Position numbers and translations under genes: made by a program. Below, one piece after another: positions 8,684 through 21,436 of a stretch of DNA of 43,698 nt (position 1 is the first letter of the stretch; each line of letters opens with the position of its first letter). Source of the stretch: Syntrophomonas sp. (GTDB lineage: Bacteria > Bacillota > Syntrophomonadia > Syntrophomonadales > Syntrophomonadaceae); assembly GCA_016841245.1 (NCBI GenBank), contig JAENZN010000027.1, positions 1-43,698 on the forward strand. Direction: 5' to 3'. A model generated the notes under the pieces. That model did no database searches and had not been told where the DNA came from. It saw nothing but the letters and a program-made list of their open reading frames with translations.

Positions 8684-9907
8684 TAATTATTCGTTAATAC
8701 CGATAACAGCGCCAGCACCAACAGTTCTTCCACCTTCTCTAATAGCAAATCTTAAACCTTCTTCGATGGCTATCGGTGTAATCAGTTCTATTTTCATATT
8801 GATATGGTCTCCCGGCATTACCATCTCTACTCCCTCAGGCAGCTCGATTACTCCGGTTACGTCTGTGGTACGGAAATAAAACTGCGGACGGTATCCTCCG
8901 AAAAACGGAGTATGTCTTCCACCTTCTTCTTTAGTCAATACATATACCTGAGCAGTGAATTTGGTCAGCGGTTGAATACTCCCCGGCTTGGCCAGTACCA
9001 TTCCTCTTTCTACTTCTTTCCGGTCTACTCCCCTTAATAGGGTCCCTATGTTGTCTCCTGCTTCTGCATAGTCTAACAGTTTCCGGAACATTTCTACTCC
9101 TGTACACACCGTCTTCCTGATTTCATCTCTTAAGCCTACTATCGCTACTTCGTCCCCTACTTTTACTGTTCCTCTTTCTACTCTACCGGTGGTTACGGTT
9201 CCTCTTCCGGTTATTGTAAATACGTCCTCTATTGGCATCAGGAACGGTTTATCGGTTGCCCTTTCCGGCAGCGGTATATAACTGTCTACCGCATCCATCA
9301 ATTCCCATATCTTCCCGCACCATTCACAATCTCTAGATCCGCACCCACATTCCATGGCCTTTAATGCTGATCCCATTACTACCGGAATGTCGTCTCCTGG
9401 ATAATCATAGTCACTTAATAATTCCCGGATCTCCATTTCTACCAGTTCTAGTAATTCGTCGTCATCTACCATGTCGGTCTTGTTCATGAATACTACCATG
9501 TATTGTACTCCTACTTGTCCGGATAAGAGTATATGTTCTCTGGTCTGCGGCATCGGTCCATCGGCTGCCGATACTACCAGTATTGATCCATCCATCTGGG
9601 CTGCTCCGGTTATCATGTTCTTTATGTAGTCGGCATGACCCGGGCAGTCTACGTGTGCATAATGTCTAGTTTCGGTCTGGTATTCTACGTGCGCGGTATT
9701 GATCGTGATTCCTCTTTCTCTTTCTTCCGGCGCTTTGTCTATGGAATCGTATGACGTCGCTACCGCACCACCTACTGTTGACAATGTCAGGGTTATCGCT
9801 GCTGTTAAAGTCGTTTTACCATGATCTACGTGACCTATCGTGCCAATGTTAAGATGAGGTTTTGTCCTTTCAAACTTCTGCTTTGCCATTTTCTAACTCA
9901 CCTTTCC
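8684..9907. repeat. tuf direct repeat, copy A
   Basis: A 1,224-base segment covering tuf, 3 bases beyond the stop and 18 bases before the start, including the AAAGGTGAG Shine-Dalgarno. It matches 25321-26544 with no difference seen by eye, and the flanks diverge abruptly on both sides. This is typical of concerted evolution of duplicate tuf genes. Confidence 0.9.
8687..9889 (-). CDS. tuf: Translation elongation factor Tu, copy 1
   Basis: EF-Tu carries aminoacyl-tRNA to the ribosomal A site and hydrolyses GTP. The 400-aa protein has the GTPase motifs GHVDHGKT (19-26), DCPGH (81-85) and NKTD (136-139), followed by the two beta-barrel domains. An insert near the end of the G domain carries Cys181, Cys183, Cys188 and Cys191 (C-x-C-x4-C-x2-C), which looks metal-binding and which I recall from several other Clostridia. 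The gene is the last of the str series after fusA. It looks identical to copy 2 at 25324-26526 over the whole gene and short flanks. Confidence 0.98.
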   Translation of the reverse strand: MAKQKFERTKPHLNIGTIGHVDHGKTTLTAAITLTLSTVGGAVATSYDSIDKAPEERERGITINTAHVEYQTETRHYAHVDCPGHADYIKNMITGAAQMDGSILVVSAADGPMPQTREHILLSGQVGVQYMVVFMNKTDMVDDDELLELVEMEIRELLSDYDYPGDDIPVVMGSALKAMECGCGSRDCEWCGKIWELMDAVDSYIPLPERATDKPFLMPIEDVFTITGRGTVTTGRVERGTVKVGDEVAIVGLRDEIRKTVCTGVEMFRKLLDYAEAGDNIGTLLRGVDRKEVERGMVLAKPGSIQPLTKFTAQVYVLTKEEGGRHTPFFGGYRPQFYFRTTDVTGVIELPEGVEMVMPGDHINMKIELITPIAIEEGLRFAIREGGRTVGAGAVIGINE

Positions 9908-9989
9908 TTTCTGTTAATTCTTGATTAATTGGACTTAACTATTTATCTTCTGGAACTTTTATATTCCATAATACTAATTTGATACTGTA

Positions 9990-12074
9990 TCACATTGGCA
10001 AGCCATATCGTTTTGCAACTATTTCTTTGCTCTTCGATGCAGGAACCTCGGCGAAGTTTTTAATCTGCATTGAAAAACTGGCCCGCCCCTGACTCGCCGA
10101 TCTCAAACTGGTAGCATAACCGAAGGTCTCTGCCAGCGGGACTAAAGCTTTTACAATCTTACTTGCTTTATTGTCTTCAAATCCCAGCACTCTGCCTCTG
10201 CGAGCATTCAGATCAGATATTACCTCCCCCACATATTCTTCTGGACATACTATTTCAACATCCATTATGGGTTCCAGCAGAACAACTTCAGCTGCCAGGA
10301 GAGCTTCTCTTACCGCCATTCCAGTGGCAATTTTAAATGATTGCTCGGTTGAATCCACTTCATGAAAACTTCCACCTAGCAGGGTAATTTCCAAATCATC
10401 GACTGGATAGCCAGCCATGATTCCTCCCTGCATAGACTCCAGGCTTCCAGCTTCTATGGCCCCTATGAACTCTGGAGGTATTTCCTCGACTTTAGATTTA
10501 TTGATAAATCGTTTACCTTCACCTTCTTCAAGAGGGCTTAACTGAATGATTACATGGGCGTATTGCCCGCGTCCTCCTGCCTGTTTTTCAAATACTGCTT
10601 CAGCCTGGTGTTTCTTTTTAATAGTTTCCTTGTAAGATACCTGGGGGTTGCCGACATTAGCATTTACTCTAAACTCTTTCAATAGGCGATCTATGATTAT
10701 TTCTAAATGCAATTCACCCATACCAGATATTATGGTCTGTCCGGTATCCTCATTGATTCTAGTCCTAAAGGTCGGGTCTTCTTCTGCCAGTCTTCTTAAA
10801 CTCTCACCAATTTTATCCTGATCATTCTTGGTTTTCGGTTCAATTGCCACATCAACTACTGGATCAGGAAATTTAATTGATTCTAATAGAATAGGATTTT
10901 TTTCGTCACACAATGTATCTCCAGTTACTGTGCCTTTTAACCCTACTCCAGCTACGATGTCACCTGCATTTGCTTCCGCAATCTCCTCACGATGATTAGC
11001 ATGCATTTTTAAAATTCTGGCAATGCGTTCCTTTTTGTTTTTTTCACTATTAAGAACATTTGATCCGACTTTTATTTTTCCAGAATACACCCTGAAATAT
11101 GTTAGTTTACCTACATAGGGATCAACTACCACCTTAAAAGCCAGCGCACACATGTCTTCCCGGATATCAGCTTTTCTCTGAATTTCAATGCCGGTATCAG
11201 GTTCAATTCCTGTGACCGCCGGTATATCTATCGGCGCCGGGAGAAAACTAACTATGGCATCCAGCAGCATCTGAACTCCTTTATTCTTAAAAGATGAACC
11301 GCATAATATCGGCACTATCTTATTGGAAATGGTTAATCTTCTTAAGGCCTGATTTATTTCATCAGGTGAAATGCTAAGTCCTTCCAGGTATTTTTCCAGT
11401 ATACGGTCGTCATTTTCAGCTATTTTCTCTAGCAGTATACTGCGGTGCTCCATCACTTCTTCCAACTCATCATCAGTCAAATCCCTGGTTATATAGCCAG
11501 CTCCCAATTCATCTTCATAAATATAAGCCTTAAGATTAATTAAATCTATAACCCCGCAAAAGGAATCTTCCGCCCCCACCGGTAAATTTATCGGATAAGC
11601 CTCACTTCCAAGTGTTTCACGGATCATCCTGACTACCCTCAGATAATCAGCACCTATTCTATCCATTTTATTAACATAAGCTATACGAGGAACATTATAT
11701 CTATCAGCCTGTCTCCAAACTGTTTCGGATTGAGGTTGTACTCCAGCCACTCCGCAGAATATTCCAATTGCTCCATCAAGCACTCTTAATGACCGCTCAA
11801 CCTCAACCGTAAAGTCCACATGCCCAGGCGTATCGATAATATTTATTACACAATTATCCCACTTGCAGGTAGTAGCAGCGGATGTAATAGTAATTCCTCT
11901 TTCCTGTTCCTGGGTCATCCAATCCATGGTAGCAGTTCCTTTGTCAACCTCCCCCATTTTATGGACTTTCCCAGAGTAAAAGAGTATCCGCTCGGTGGTT
12001 GTAGTCTTTCCGGCATCAATATGAGCCATAATCCCAATATTTCTGATAGCAGCTAAATCTACCTTTTCCGGCAT
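9990..12074 (-). CDS. fusA: Translation elongation factor G
   Basis: EF-G drives GTP-dependent translocation and, with RRF, ribosome recycling. The 694-aa protein has the P-loop A-H-I-D-A-G-K-T (17-24), switch II D-T-P-G-H, N-K-M-D, a beta-barrel domain II, domains III and IV and a C-terminal EF-G domain V. Length is typical of the single housekeeping copy. It lies between rpsG and tuf, the conserved str order. Confidence 0.98.
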   Translation of the reverse strand: MPEKVDLAAIRNIGIMAHIDAGKTTTTERILFYSGKVHKMGEVDKGTATMDWMTQEQERGITITSAATTCKWDNCVINIIDTPGHVDFTVEVERSLRVLDGAIGIFCGVAGVQPQSETVWRQADRYNVPRIAYVNKMDRIGADYLRVVRMIRETLGSEAYPINLPVGAEDSFCGVIDLINLKAYIYEDELGAGYITRDLTDDELEEVMEHRSILLEKIAENDDRILEKYLEGLSISPDEINQALRRLTISNKIVPILCGSSFKNKGVQMLLDAIVSFLPAPIDIPAVTGIEPDTGIEIQRKADIREDMCALAFKVVVDPYVGKLTYFRVYSGKIKVGSNVLNSEKNKKERIARILKMHANHREEIAEANAGDIVAGVGLKGTVTGDTLCDEKNPILLESIKFPDPVVDVAIEPKTKNDQDKIGESLRRLAEEDPTFRTRINEDTGQTIISGMGELHLEIIIDRLLKEFRVNANVGNPQVSYKETIKKKHQAEAVFEKQAGGRGQYAHVIIQLSPLEEGEGKRFINKSKVEEIPPEFIGAIEAGSLESMQGGIMAGYPVDDLEITLLGGSFHEVDSTEQSFKIATGMAVREALLAAEVVLLEPIMDVEIVCPEEYVGEVISDLNARRGRVLGFEDNKASKIVKALVPLAETFGYATSLRSASQGRASFSMQIKNFAEVPASKSKEIVAKRYGLPM

Positions 12075-12099
12075 TTATACCACTCCTCGCTCAGGTTGC

Positions 12100-12962
<863 letters not shown>

Positions 12963-12987
12963 GCCTGCACCTCCTTCCCAGGGTTTA

Positions 12988-13233
12988 TTAATTGATCAGT
13001 GCTACTGCTGCAGATCCTACATCAATACCACATGCATCTCCTAGTTGCTTCATACTATCAGCCAGCTGATAGTCTACTTCATGTTGTAAACATAGTGCTT
13101 TTATAGGTTCGATAATATGAGGTTCGGCATCATCAGCAAGATATACTTTTTTAGCCAAGCCTTTGGATATGGCCTTTTTGACCTGCTTAGCCCCTATCAC
13201 TTTAGAACCATTTCGAAGTTCTTCAAGGGACAA
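12988..13233 (-). CDS. rplGB: L7Ae/L30e-family kink-turn RNA-binding protein (YbxF type)
   Basis: A small RNA-binding protein that in Bacillus binds kink-turn RNAs and sits in the same rpoC-rpsL interval. The L7Ae fold shows as [17 protein letters not shown] followed by [11 protein letters not shown]. The start is TTG 13231-13233, 8 bases after GGAGG, giving 81 aa. A longer in-frame reading to 13335 runs through a strong promoter and is rejected. Its exact role in ribosome function is not known. Confidence 0.9.
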   Translation of the reverse strand: MSLEELRNGSKVIGAKQVKKAISKGLAKKVYLADDAEPHIIEPIKALCLQHEVDYQLADSMKQLGDACGIDVGSAAVALIN

Positions 13234-13306
13234 AGTTATTACCCTCCTTTGTGCAAATAAAGTTGGGCGCAATGATTTCGCAGCGCCAATTTTTGCGCAC
13301 TTAGAC

Positions 13307-13335
13307 ATTTTAGCATCTGATAGGCCCACAGTCAA
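13307..13335 (-). promoter_or_regulatory. Promoter for the L7Ae-like gene-rpsL-rpsG-fusA-tuf series
   Basis: On the minus strand TTGACT (13330-13335), a 17-base spacer and TAAAAT (13307-13312) form a near-consensus sigma-A promoter, with TGC just before the -10 (extended -10). It lies in the 155-base rpoC-to-L7Ae gap. The leader that follows can pair GGCGC with GCGCC around 13265-13290. Confidence 0.75.
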
Positions 13336-13388
13336 CTAAAGTTGTGCTTTTGCCTTTATAAAACATCCATCTTTTTAATTAACACAAA

Positions 13389-16300
13389 TTAGTCCGTATA
13401 TGCTTCCTCTATGCTAAATTCCTGTTCCTCCTGAACTACACTTTCATCTATATTTATATTTCGATAGGCTGGATAGCCTGTACCCGCAGGTATCAGTTTG
13501 CCAATAATAACATTTTCCTTCAATCCTATCAAATTATCTATTTTACCTTTTATAGCTGCTTCGGTCAGTACTTTGGTCGTTTCCTGGAACGATGCAGCTG
13601 ACAAGAATGAGTCAGTGTTCAAGGAAGCTTTGGTAATTCCCAACAACATAGGTGAACAGATAGCTGGCAGGCCTCCGTATCCCATCATTTTAGCGTTTTC
13701 ATCTTCAAAAGCAGATATATCGATAAAAGCTCCGGGCAGCAGAGAGGTATCTCCAGAATCCTCGATTTTGACCTTTTTTAACATCTGCCTGATCATTATT
13801 TCAATATGTTTATCACTTATATCTACCCCTTGAGAACGATACACTTTTTGTACTTCCTGCAGAATATATCTTTGAACATCCTGTAATCCCTTGGTTTTTA
13901 ATATGTCATGGGGATTTAAGGGTCCTTCTGAAAGGGCATCTCCAATCTCCACAGTGTCACCTTCAGCCACTTTTAAGCGGGAACCATAATGCACTATATA
14001 AGCTCCCAGAACTTCTTCATTTTCACCTAATACTTCTATCTCTCGTCTTCCTTTATTCTCTCCAAATCGAACCGTACCGGTTGCTTCAGAAACCACTGCC
14101 TGACCTTTTGGTTTCCTTACTTCAAATAATTCTTCTACTCGTGGCAAGCCGCGGGTTATATCCTCACCCGCTACTCCCCCGGTGTGGAAAGTGCGCATGG
14201 TTAACTGGGTTCCCGGTTCCCCAATGGACTGCGCAGCCAAGGTACCTACTGCTTCTCCAATTTCTACGTCATATCCGGTAGCCAGATTTCTGCCATAACA
14301 TTTCCTGCAAACTCCATGCCTGGTTTTGCATGTTAATACACTCCGGATTTTTACTTTTTTAATTCCTGCTCTTTCTATTTCATATCCCGCCTCATCGTCT
14401 ATCATCCGGTTTTCTTCCACAATTATTTCCCCGGTTTCGGGATGAACTATGGTGTCTACAGAAGTCCTCCCAATAATTCTTTGATGCAGGGGTTCTATTA
14501 ATTGTGATCCTTCCGTAATTCTTTCTACCCAGATACCTTCGACAGACTCACAGTCTATTTCTCTTACAATAACATCCTGGGATACATCAACCAGTCTGCG
14601 GGTCAAATATCCAGAATCAGCGGTACGCAAAGCGGTATCCGCTAAACCTTTTCTTGCCCCGTGGGTAGATATAAAGTATTCGAGAACAGTTAATCCCTCA
14701 CGGAAATTAGCTTTAATAGGCAGGTCGATAATTTTCCCCTGGGGATCTGCCATTAATCCGCGCATACCGGCTAATTGCCTTATTTGCTGGAAATTGCCTC
14801 GAGCTCCCGAGGTAGCCATCATGTAGACCGGATTATCTTCGGTTAATGATGCTTTTAACGCATCAGTTACGTCATCTGTAGCCTGATTCCAGATGTCCAC
14901 CACCTGCGCATGCCGTTCATCCTCGGTAATCAAGCCAATTTGGAAGTCGGCTTCAATTCCATCAACTACCATGTCAGCTTCTTTTAGTATCTGGGCTTTT
15001 TGCATCGGAGGCTCAAAATCAGTAACTCCCACGCTTATTCCAGCTCTAGTACTATACTTGTATCCAATTCTCTTCATGCCATCCAGCATTTCAGCAGTAG
15101 CCGCATTGCCTTCCACTCTATAACAATCATAAACTATGTTGCCCAGTTTCTTTTTATCAATAACCTCGTTGTAATAACCCAGGCTATCTGGTATTACTTC
15201 ATTAAATATTGTTCTGCCTACGGATGTTTCAATCAGTTTTTCTATTGATTCATCATTTATTTGCATATTTATTTTAACTAATATTTTCTCATGAAGGGTG
15301 GTACGTCCTAACTCATAAGCCATTCGGGCCTCATTAGCATTACTGAACGCATGCGGGTGCTTAATATTCCTATCGGCCTCCCCCATATAAGTCAAATAAT
15401 ACATACCAATAACCATATCCTGAGTTGGTGTACATACCGGCTTACCATCCTTGGGGTTTAATATGTTATTACTAGCCAGCATGAGCAGTCGAGCCTCTGT
15501 TTGTGCTTCAGCTGACAGCGGTACATGTACTGCCATCTGATCTCCATCAAAGTCAGCATTGTATGCGGTGCAAACCAGGGGATGAAGCTGTAGGGCACGA
15601 CCCTCTACCAACACCGGTTCAAATGCCTGTATTCCTAATCGATGCAAAGTAGGAGCCCTATTTAACAATACAGGGTGTTCTTTAATAACGTCATCCAGTA
15701 TATCCCAAACTTCTTCTCTGCCTCTTTCCACCATTTTCTTGGCGCTCTTTATATTAGATGAAATGCCCCGGTCAACCAATTTCTTCATTACAAATGGTTT
15801 GAATAACTCCAGGGCCATTTCTTTGGGAAGGCCGCACTGGTGCATTTTCAGGTTGGGGCCTACTACTATTACTGATCTGCCCGAATAATCAACCCTTTTA
15901 CCTAACAAGTTTTGCCTGAACCGTCCCTGTTTCCCTTTTAACATATCGCTTAAAGACTTGAGGGGACGATTCCCCGGACCGGTAACTGGCCGGCCTCTTC
16001 TTCCATTGTCAACCAAAGCGTCTACCGCTTCCTGCAGCATTCTTTTTTCATTCCTGACTATAATATCAGGAGCTCCTAAGTCCAGCAATCTTTTCAGCCG
16101 ATTATTACGGTTAATTACCCTGCGGTAGAGATCATTCAGGTCAGAAGTAGCAAATCTACCTCCATCTAGCTGTACCATAGGCCTTAGTTCAGGAGGTATT
16201 ACTGGCAAAACATCCATGATCATCCACTGCGGATTATTCCCTGATAATCTAAATGCCTCTACTACTTCTAATCTTTTGATGGCTCTGCTTTTTCTCTGTC

Positions 16301-16898
16301 CAGTACTACTGGCGATCTCTTCTTTTAATTCAAAAGCCATGGTTTCTAAATCCAGGTCATAAAGCAGCATTTTTACAGCTTCCGCACCAATCCCGGCCTC
16401 AAACGAGTCACCGTATCTATCCCGGTTTTCTCTATATTCTCTTTCATTCAACAGCTGTTTTTTGAGTAGCGGGGTATCCCCGGTATCTATAACAATGTAG
16501 TTGACAAAATAAATGACTTTTTCCAGCACCTTGGGAGACATATCCAGGAGCAACCCCATCCGGCTTGGAATTCCTTTTAAGTACCATATATGGCAAACTG
16601 GAGCCGCTAACTCTATATGCCCCATTCTTTCGCGTCTAACTTTGGAGGTGGTCACTTCTACACCACAACGGTCGCATACTATGCCTCTATGACGTACTCT
16701 TTTGTATTTACCGCAATGGCATTCCCAATCTTTGACCGGGCCAAATATTTTCTCACAAAACAGCCCTTCTTTTTCCGGTCTTAAGGTGCGATAATTTATG
16801 GTTTCGGGTTTCTTTACTTCTCCACTACTCCATGAACGTATCTGCTCCGGAGAAGCTAGGGATATTTTTATTCTGTCGAAATTATTAACGTCTAACAA
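13389..16898 (-). CDS. rpoC: RNA polymerase beta' subunit
   Basis: The catalytic large subunit of RNA polymerase. Visible features are the N-terminal zinc-binding cysteines (Cys60, Cys62, Cys75, Cys78), the active-site Mg2+ motif N-A-D-F-D-G-D, the second zinc site ([13 protein letters not shown]) and the C-terminal domain with [13 protein letters not shown]. The start is TTG 16896-16898 ([13 protein letters not shown], about 1,169 aa), preceded by AGGGAGAG. An ATG 13 codons earlier has no ribosome binding site. It lies 97 bases after rpoB. Confidence 0.97.
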   Translation of the reverse strand: MLDVNNFDRIKISLASPEQIRSWSSGEVKKPETINYRTLRPEKEGLFCEKIFGPVKDWECHCGKYKRVRHRGIVCDRCGVEVTTSKVRRERMGHIELAAPVCHIWYLKGIPSRMGLLLDMSPKVLEKVIYFVNYIVIDTGDTPLLKKQLLNEREYRENRDRYGDSFEAGIGAEAVKMLLYDLDLETMAFELKEEIASSTGQRKSRAIKRLEVVEAFRLSGNNPQWMIMDVLPVIPPELRPMVQLDGGRFATSDLNDLYRRVINRNNRLKRLLDLGAPDIIVRNEKRMLQEAVDALVDNGRRGRPVTGPGNRPLKSLSDMLKGKQGRFRQNLLGKRVDYSGRSVIVVGPNLKMHQCGLPKEMALELFKPFVMKKLVDRGISSNIKSAKKMVERGREEVWDILDDVIKEHPVLLNRAPTLHRLGIQAFEPVLVEGRALQLHPLVCTAYNADFDGDQMAVHVPLSAEAQTEARLLMLASNNILNPKDGKPVCTPTQDMVIGMYYLTYMGEADRNIKHPHAFSNANEARMAYELGRTTLHEKILVKINMQINDESIEKLIETSVGRTIFNEVIPDSLGYYNEVIDKKKLGNIVYDCYRVEGNAATAEMLDGMKRIGYKYSTRAGISVGVTDFEPPMQKAQILKEADMVVDGIEADFQIGLITEDERHAQVVDIWNQATDDVTDALKASLTEDNPVYMMATSGARGNFQQIRQLAGMRGLMADPQGKIIDLPIKANFREGLTVLEYFISTHGARKGLADTALRTADSGYLTRRLVDVSQDVIVREIDCESVEGIWVERITEGSQLIEPLHQRIIGRTSVDTIVHPETGEIIVEENRMIDDEAGYEIERAGIKKVKIRSVLTCKTRHGVCRKCYGRNLATGYDVEIGEAVGTLAAQSIGEPGTQLTMRTFHTGGVAGEDITRGLPRVEELFEVRKPKGQAVVSEATGTVRFGENKGRREIEVLGENEEVLGAYIVHYGSRLKVAEGDTVEIGDALSEGPLNPHDILKTKGLQDVQRYILQEVQKVYRSQGVDISDKHIEIMIRQMLKKVKIEDSGDTSLLPGAFIDISAFEDENAKMMGYGGLPAICSPMLLGITKASLNTDSFLSAASFQETTKVLTEAAIKGKIDNLIGLKENVIIGKLIPAGTGYPAYRNINIDESVVQEEQEFSIEEAYTD

Positions 16899-16995
16899 CT
16901 TATTCTCTCCCTTCAAGAAGATTGGTAAATTACCCATACAGTCGTAAAAATATCTCGATCCAAACTGCTTTGATCTTTGGCTTTCAACCTTAACG

Positions 16996-19900
16996 TTAGG
17001 AGTCTTCTGTTTCTATTTCAGCCATTATATCAGGATCATCATCTATGCCCAACAGTTCCCCTTCTTCCGAGCTGGCTGGTTCCATTTCGTCCTCTGCTGG
17101 ATCAGGAGTTCTTACTATAGCCGGTTCATTTAATTCTATACCCAATTCTTTGGCTTTCTCCTTTTCATTGAGTTCATAATCGGCATCTTTTATCTGAATC
17201 TCCTTATCATCCTGGGATAAGATCCTTACATCTAATGATAAGCTTTGCAATTCCTTAATAAGCACCTTAAAGCCTTCCGGTACACCAGGTTCGGGAATAT
17301 TCTCTCCCTTAACTATAGACTCATAGGTTTTCAATCTACCTACTACGTCATCGGATTTAACAGTAAGTATTTCCTGTAGAGTATAAGCTGCCCCGTAGGC
17401 TTCCAATGCCCACACTTCCATTTCTCCGAATCTCTGCCCTCCAAACTGAGCTTTACCACCCAGCGGCTGCTGAGTAACCAGAGAATAAGGGCCAATGGAT
17501 CTGGCATGGATCTTATCATCAACCAGATGAGCCAGTTTAAGCATATAAACATATCCTACTGTTATATTCTGATCAAAACGCTCCCCGGTTCTGCCATCCA
17601 AGAGTACCATTTTGCCGGTTTCAGACAGTCCTGCCCTCTTTAGTGCCTCAAAAATATCGTCTTCTGAAGCACCATCAAAAACTGGAGTAGCAATTTTCAA
17701 TCCAAGTTTTTTAGCAGCCCAACCCATGTGGCATTCCAGTATTTGCCCAATATTCATTCGAGATGGCACCCCTAGCGGATTCAATACTATTTCAACTGGA
17801 GTCCCATCTTCCAGGAAGGGCATATCTTCTTCTGGTAATATTCTAGAGATAACCCCTTTATTACCATGTCTTCCGGCCATCTTATCGCCTTCGGATATTT
17901 TCCTCTTCTGGGCTATATAAACTCTGACCAGTTGGTTAACGCCAGGTGGTAATTCATCACCTTTTTCCCGCGAGAAACGCTTAACCGCAACTACCTTGCC
18001 TGCTTCGCCATGGGGTACCCTCAAGGAAGAATCTCTTACCTCCCGTGCTTTTTCTCCGAATATGGCCCGCAGCAATCTTTCTTCGGGAGTAAGCTCAGTC
18101 TCGCCTTTAGGTGTAACTTTTCCTACCAAAATGTCATCTGGCCTGACTTCAGCTCCTATTCTGATAACACCCTGGTCATCCAAATTTTTTAACATATCTT
18201 CAGATACGTTGGGAATATCCCTCGTTATCTCTTCGGGACCAAGTTTGGTGTCTCTTGCTTCACATTCGTACTCTTCTATATGAATAGATGTAAAAACATC
18301 ATCCTTAACTAACTTTTCAGATATAAGAATCGCATCTTCATAGTTATATCCTTCCCAGGGCATGAAAGCAACCAATACATTGCGACCCAGTGCCAGTTCA
18401 CCATAATCAGTACTTGGTCCATCCGCAATAATGGTGTTGGCCTCTACTCTTTCGCCCACCTGCACTATAGGTCTCTGGTTATAACATGTTCCCTGATTAG
18501 ATCTGACAAATTTATGTAAATTGTGTTTTTCTTTGACGCCTTGGTCGGTTTGTATCACTATTTTATCTGCGCTAACGCTGGTTACTATTCCCGAGTTTTT
18601 CGTAATGACTGTTGCTCCCGAGTCTTTAGCTGCCTTGTACTCAAGACCAGTGCCGACAATTGGTGATTCTGTTTTAACCAGTGGAACCGCCTGCCTCTGC
18701 ATGTTGGCTCCCATCAAGGCCCGGTTAGCATCATCGTTTTCAAGAAAGGGTATTAATGAAGTAGCTACGCTAAATACCTGTTTAGGAGATACATCCATGT
18801 AATCCGCCCGACTAACTGGTATTTCCATAATTTCTTCTCCAAACCTGGCCTCTACTCTTTCTTCAATAAAATATCCATCTTCATCCAGGGGAGCATTAGC
18901 CTGGGCGATATGATATTCTTCTTCTTCATCAGCTGATAGATAATTAATCTCGTCCATTACCCGTCCAGCTTCTTTGTCTACTTTTCTATAGGGGGTTTCA
19001 ATAAATCCAAAATCGTTTACTTTGCCAAAAGTAGCCAGTGAACCTATTAATCCTATATTAGGACCTTCTGGAGTTTCTATGGGACATATCCTGCCATAAT
19101 GAGAATGGTGAACGTCCCTTACCTGAAAACCTGCTCTTTCCCGGGTCAAGCCTCCAGGGCCCAGGGCGCTGAGTCTTCTTTTGTGGGTTAATTCTGCCAA
19201 TGGATTAGTTTGGTCCATGAACTGAGAAAGCTGTGAACTGCCAAAAAACTCCTTGACTGCAGCAGTGATTGGCCTGATATTAATTAAAACCTGGGGAGTA
19301 AGGGTTTCCACATCATGAATACTCATTCTTTCTCGTACTACTCTCTCCATTCTAACCAGACCAGTTCTAAACTGGTTCTGGAGGAGCTCCCCTATAGACC
19401 TTAACCTCCTATTTCCCAAATGGTCTATAACATCAGTTTTTCCTTCCCCATTTATTAGTTTAAGTAAATAGCCAATAGTTGAAGTAATATCCTCCAGAGT
19501 AAGATATCTAGTCTCCTCCGGGATATTTAACTTTAATTTTTTGTTTACTTTATACCGTCCTACGGTAGCCATATCATAGCGGCGGGGATCAAAGAACAAA
19601 TTCTTTAATAGCTGCTCAGCCGCATCTTCGGTAGCCATTTCTCCTGGCCTTAATCTTCTATAAAACTCGATCAAGGCCTCCTTTTTATTATTGGTAGTAT
19701 CCTTGTCTAGAGTCCGCGCAATCGTGTCATGATTGTCATACAAACCTAAGATATCTTCATTACTTTCATATCCAACCGACCTCAAAAGTACTGATACCGG
19801 TATTTTTCTGGTTTTATCGATTCTAGTGTATATTATACCTGCACTATCCATTTCCAGTTCAAACCAGGCTCCCCGGTTAGGTATGATGGTTGCTCCAAAC

Positions 19901-20364
19901 AATTTATTTCCAGCTACATCGAAACGCTCGCTAAAATAAACCCCAGGGGATTTAACCAGCTGGCTTACCACCACCCGTTCCGCACCGTTGATTATGAAAG
20001 TCCCCTTATCAGTCATTAGCGGCAGGTCACCCATATAAACTTCGGATTCCTTTATTTCGCCATTTTCCTTGTCGGTCAATCTCACCTTAAGCTTAAGCGG
20101 CGCCTGAAAGCTTACATCTCTTTCTTTGCATTCGTCTACATCATACTTGGGATCTCCCAAGCTGTAATCAATAAAGTCTAGTTCAAGATTTCCGGTGAAA
20201 TCAGAAATAGGAAAGACTTCTTGGAGGGCGTCACGCAAACCTGATTTTAGAAACCATTTGTATGAACTGAGTTGAATCTCAATAAGGTTTGGCAGTTCGA
20301 TCGGTTCTTCAATTCGTGAATAACCTAACCTTTTACTTTTTCCGTATTCCTCAATTTTTGGCAA
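16996..20364 (-). CDS. rpoB: RNA polymerase beta subunit
   Basis: The second large subunit of RNA polymerase. The rifampicin pocket reads [20 protein letters not shown], the sensitive wild-type form. The flap and [10 protein letters not shown] motifs are intact, and the C-terminus is acidic. The likely start is TTG 20362-20364 ([20 protein letters not shown]), 10 bases after AGGGG, giving about 1,122 aa. An in-frame extension to 20523 runs back through the promoter and a leader hairpin, so it is not coding. Confidence 0.97.
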   Translation of the reverse strand: MPKIEEYGKSKRLGYSRIEEPIELPNLIEIQLSSYKWFLKSGLRDALQEVFPISDFTGNLELDFIDYSLGDPKYDVDECKERDVSFQAPLKLKVRLTDKENGEIKESEVYMGDLPLMTDKGTFIINGAERVVVSQLVKSPGVYFSERFDVAGNKLFGATIIPNRGAWFELEMDSAGIIYTRIDKTRKIPVSVLLRSVGYESNEDILGLYDNHDTIARTLDKDTTNNKKEALIEFYRRLRPGEMATEDAAEQLLKNLFFDPRRYDMATVGRYKVNKKLKLNIPEETRYLTLEDITSTIGYLLKLINGEGKTDVIDHLGNRRLRSIGELLQNQFRTGLVRMERVVRERMSIHDVETLTPQVLINIRPITAAVKEFFGSSQLSQFMDQTNPLAELTHKRRLSALGPGGLTRERAGFQVRDVHHSHYGRICPIETPEGPNIGLIGSLATFGKVNDFGFIETPYRKVDKEAGRVMDEINYLSADEEEEYHIAQANAPLDEDGYFIEERVEARFGEEIMEIPVSRADYMDVSPKQVFSVATSLIPFLENDDANRALMGANMQRQAVPLVKTESPIVGTGLEYKAAKDSGATVITKNSGIVTSVSADKIVIQTDQGVKEKHNLHKFVRSNQGTCYNQRPIVQVGERVEANTIIADGPSTDYGELALGRNVLVAFMPWEGYNYEDAILISEKLVKDDVFTSIHIEEYECEARDTKLGPEEITRDIPNVSEDMLKNLDDQGVIRIGAEVRPDDILVGKVTPKGETELTPEERLLRAIFGEKAREVRDSSLRVPHGEAGKVVAVKRFSREKGDELPPGVNQLVRVYIAQKRKISEGDKMAGRHGNKGVISRILPEEDMPFLEDGTPVEIVLNPLGVPSRMNIGQILECHMGWAAKKLGLKIATPVFDGASEDDIFEALKRAGLSETGKMVLLDGRTGERFDQNITVGYVYMLKLAHLVDDKIHARSIGPYSLVTQQPLGGKAQFGGQRFGEMEVWALEAYGAAYTLQEILTVKSDDVVGRLKTYESIVKGENIPEPGVPEGFKVLIKELQSLSLDVRILSQDDKEIQIKDADYELNEKEKAKELGIELNEPAIVRTPDPAEDEMEPASSEEGELLGIDDDPDIMAEIETEDS

Positions 20365-20401
20365 TTGATGATCACCCCTTATAAAATTTCCTAAAAGAGT
20401 G

Positions 20402-20433
20402 AAAAGCAAGGCTCCTTGGTAAACCTCGCTTTT
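20402..20433 (-). promoter_or_regulatory. Hairpin in the rpoB leader
   Basis: The minus strand carries AAAAGCGAGG, a 12-base loop and CCTTGCTTTT, a 10-bp stem with one G-U pair, followed by CACTCTTTT. It lies between the putative promoter at 20468-20495 and the rpoB start, 38 bases upstream of the start. It resembles a weak attenuator or an mRNA-stability element. Confidence 0.5.
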
Positions 20434-20467
20434 AAGTCCAAGCTCTAAACTCAGCCATAAATACACC

Positions 20468-20495
20468 ATTATACAATGCAAATGGCAAGTACTAA
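20468..20495 (-). promoter_or_regulatory. Probable rpoB-rpoC promoter
   Basis: A perfect -10 (TATAAT at 20468-20473, minus strand) lies 16 bases from a weak -35 (TTAGTA at 20490-20495). It would give rpoBC a supply independent of readthrough from rplL, whose transcript probably stops at the terminator at 21377-21411. Confidence 0.5.
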
Positions 20496-20537
20496 TGTTA
20501 TCACAATAATTATTAGTCGTCAAGCTAATCAGCTTTT

Positions 20538-21221
20538 TTAATCATTTTCTTCTTCTTTTTCTAATAATTTTTCAATATTGGTCAGGGAATATTCCTCCGC
20601 AATCAATTTGTTGACTCGTCTGATATAAGTTAGATACCATATGGTTATGCCTATAAATCCGAACAGTAAAATGGTTAAACTAATCACCAGTCCGTTAAAG
20701 GTGATTACCTGCAAAAATATGGGTACTTGCGACACGGCATTTTTCTCCTGGTCCAATGTCAAATGCCAGATAGCAGTAGGATCCTGGTCAAGGTTGTTTA
20801 CTTCCGAAGCCGAACTCTCTTGTATTATACCTGCTGCTTGAATACTAATATCTCCATCAGCAACAGATACCAGTTCATTAAAGAGCTTGTGCTGGTTAGA
20901 TTGATTGTCATAGCTCAGTGTAGTGGTTGAAAATATTAAATAGTTTTTGATTTCAGCTTTTATCGGAAGCCCGTTTGATTTTGCACTATATTCATACCAG
21001 TCTTTATGAAAGCGTTCCAGTTTTTGTGTTCCTTCCTCACTGCTAGAATACCATCCATCCGCATTAAGTCCTGATTCTAAATCCTGTATGCTCAGCGTTT
21101 CATGAATATTGCCTCGTTGATCAGTTACCAGCTGCCACTCATATTGTCCAGCCAGGGCTGCGGGAGTAAAACCTAAAACTATTAACCACACCAAAGATAT
21201 CGCTAAAATAGATTTATTCAT
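20538..21221 (-). CDS. Secreted or membrane-anchored protein of unknown function
   Basis: I do not recognise a family. The 227-aa product has a signal peptide (about residues 1-24, [16 protein letters not shown] ending at A-L-A-G), an extracytoplasmic region of about 150 residues, one transmembrane helix at about 175-200, and a short basic then acidic cytoplasmic tail ([10 protein letters not shown]). This suggests a type I membrane protein. It sits between rplL and rpoB, where Bacillus has a 16S rRNA methyltransferase gene. Its ribosome binding site is a run of ten G bases. It is isolated from rplL by a strong terminator. Confidence 0.75.
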   Translation of the reverse strand: MNKSILAISLVWLIVLGFTPAALAGQYEWQLVTDQRGNIHETLSIQDLESGLNADGWYSSSEEGTQKLERFHKDWYEYSAKSNGLPIKAEIKNYLIFSTTTLSYDNQSNQHKLFNELVSVADGDISIQAAGIIQESSASEVNNLDQDPTAIWHLTLDQEKNAVSQVPIFLQVITFNGLVISLTILLFGFIGITIWYLTYIRRVNKLIAEEYSLTNIEKLLEKEEEND

Positions 21222-21228
21222 CTCTAAT

Positions 21229-21238
21229 CCCCCCCCCC
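21229..21238 (-). repeat. Ten-base G tract serving as ribosome binding site
   Basis: The minus strand reads AAG, then ten G bases, then ATTAGAG and the ATG of the 20538-21221 gene. The tract is the only Shine-Dalgarno candidate and ends 7 bases before the start. Homopolymers of this length are prone to slipped-strand length changes. Confidence 0.7.
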
Positions 21239-21376
21239 TTCTCCAGAGAAGATATCCATTGTTTAAGATTATACCAGAAAATAGTGGATTTCAACCTAGA
21301 AACAGTAAATCTTATTGTCAATTGGTGGGAAGAAATGCTAATCCAACTCCGATGATTCATAGTACCCGTATCCCAT

Positions 21377-21411
21377 AAAAAAAGAGGTGCCCCGCATGGC
21401 ACCTCTTTTTT
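21377..21411 (-). terminator. Intrinsic terminator after rplL
   Basis: An 8-bp GC-rich stem (GAGGTGCC / GGCACCTC, 6-base loop) is flanked by A7 and T-rich tracts, so it can work in both directions. It lies 26 bases downstream of the rplL stop and probably closes the rplJ-rplL transcript. Confidence 0.88.
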
Positions 21412-21436
21412 AGTACGAAATCGATATTAATTTTTA

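Noticed and set aside
13234-13335. N-terminal extension of the L7Ae-like protein
   Set aside because: It contains a near-consensus promoter and precedes a good Shine-Dalgarno with TTG; the shorter 81-aa form matches the family length.
20365-20523. N-terminal extension of rpoB
   Set aside because: The in-frame extension crosses a TATAAT promoter and a leader hairpin, and adds over 50 residues unknown in beta subunits.
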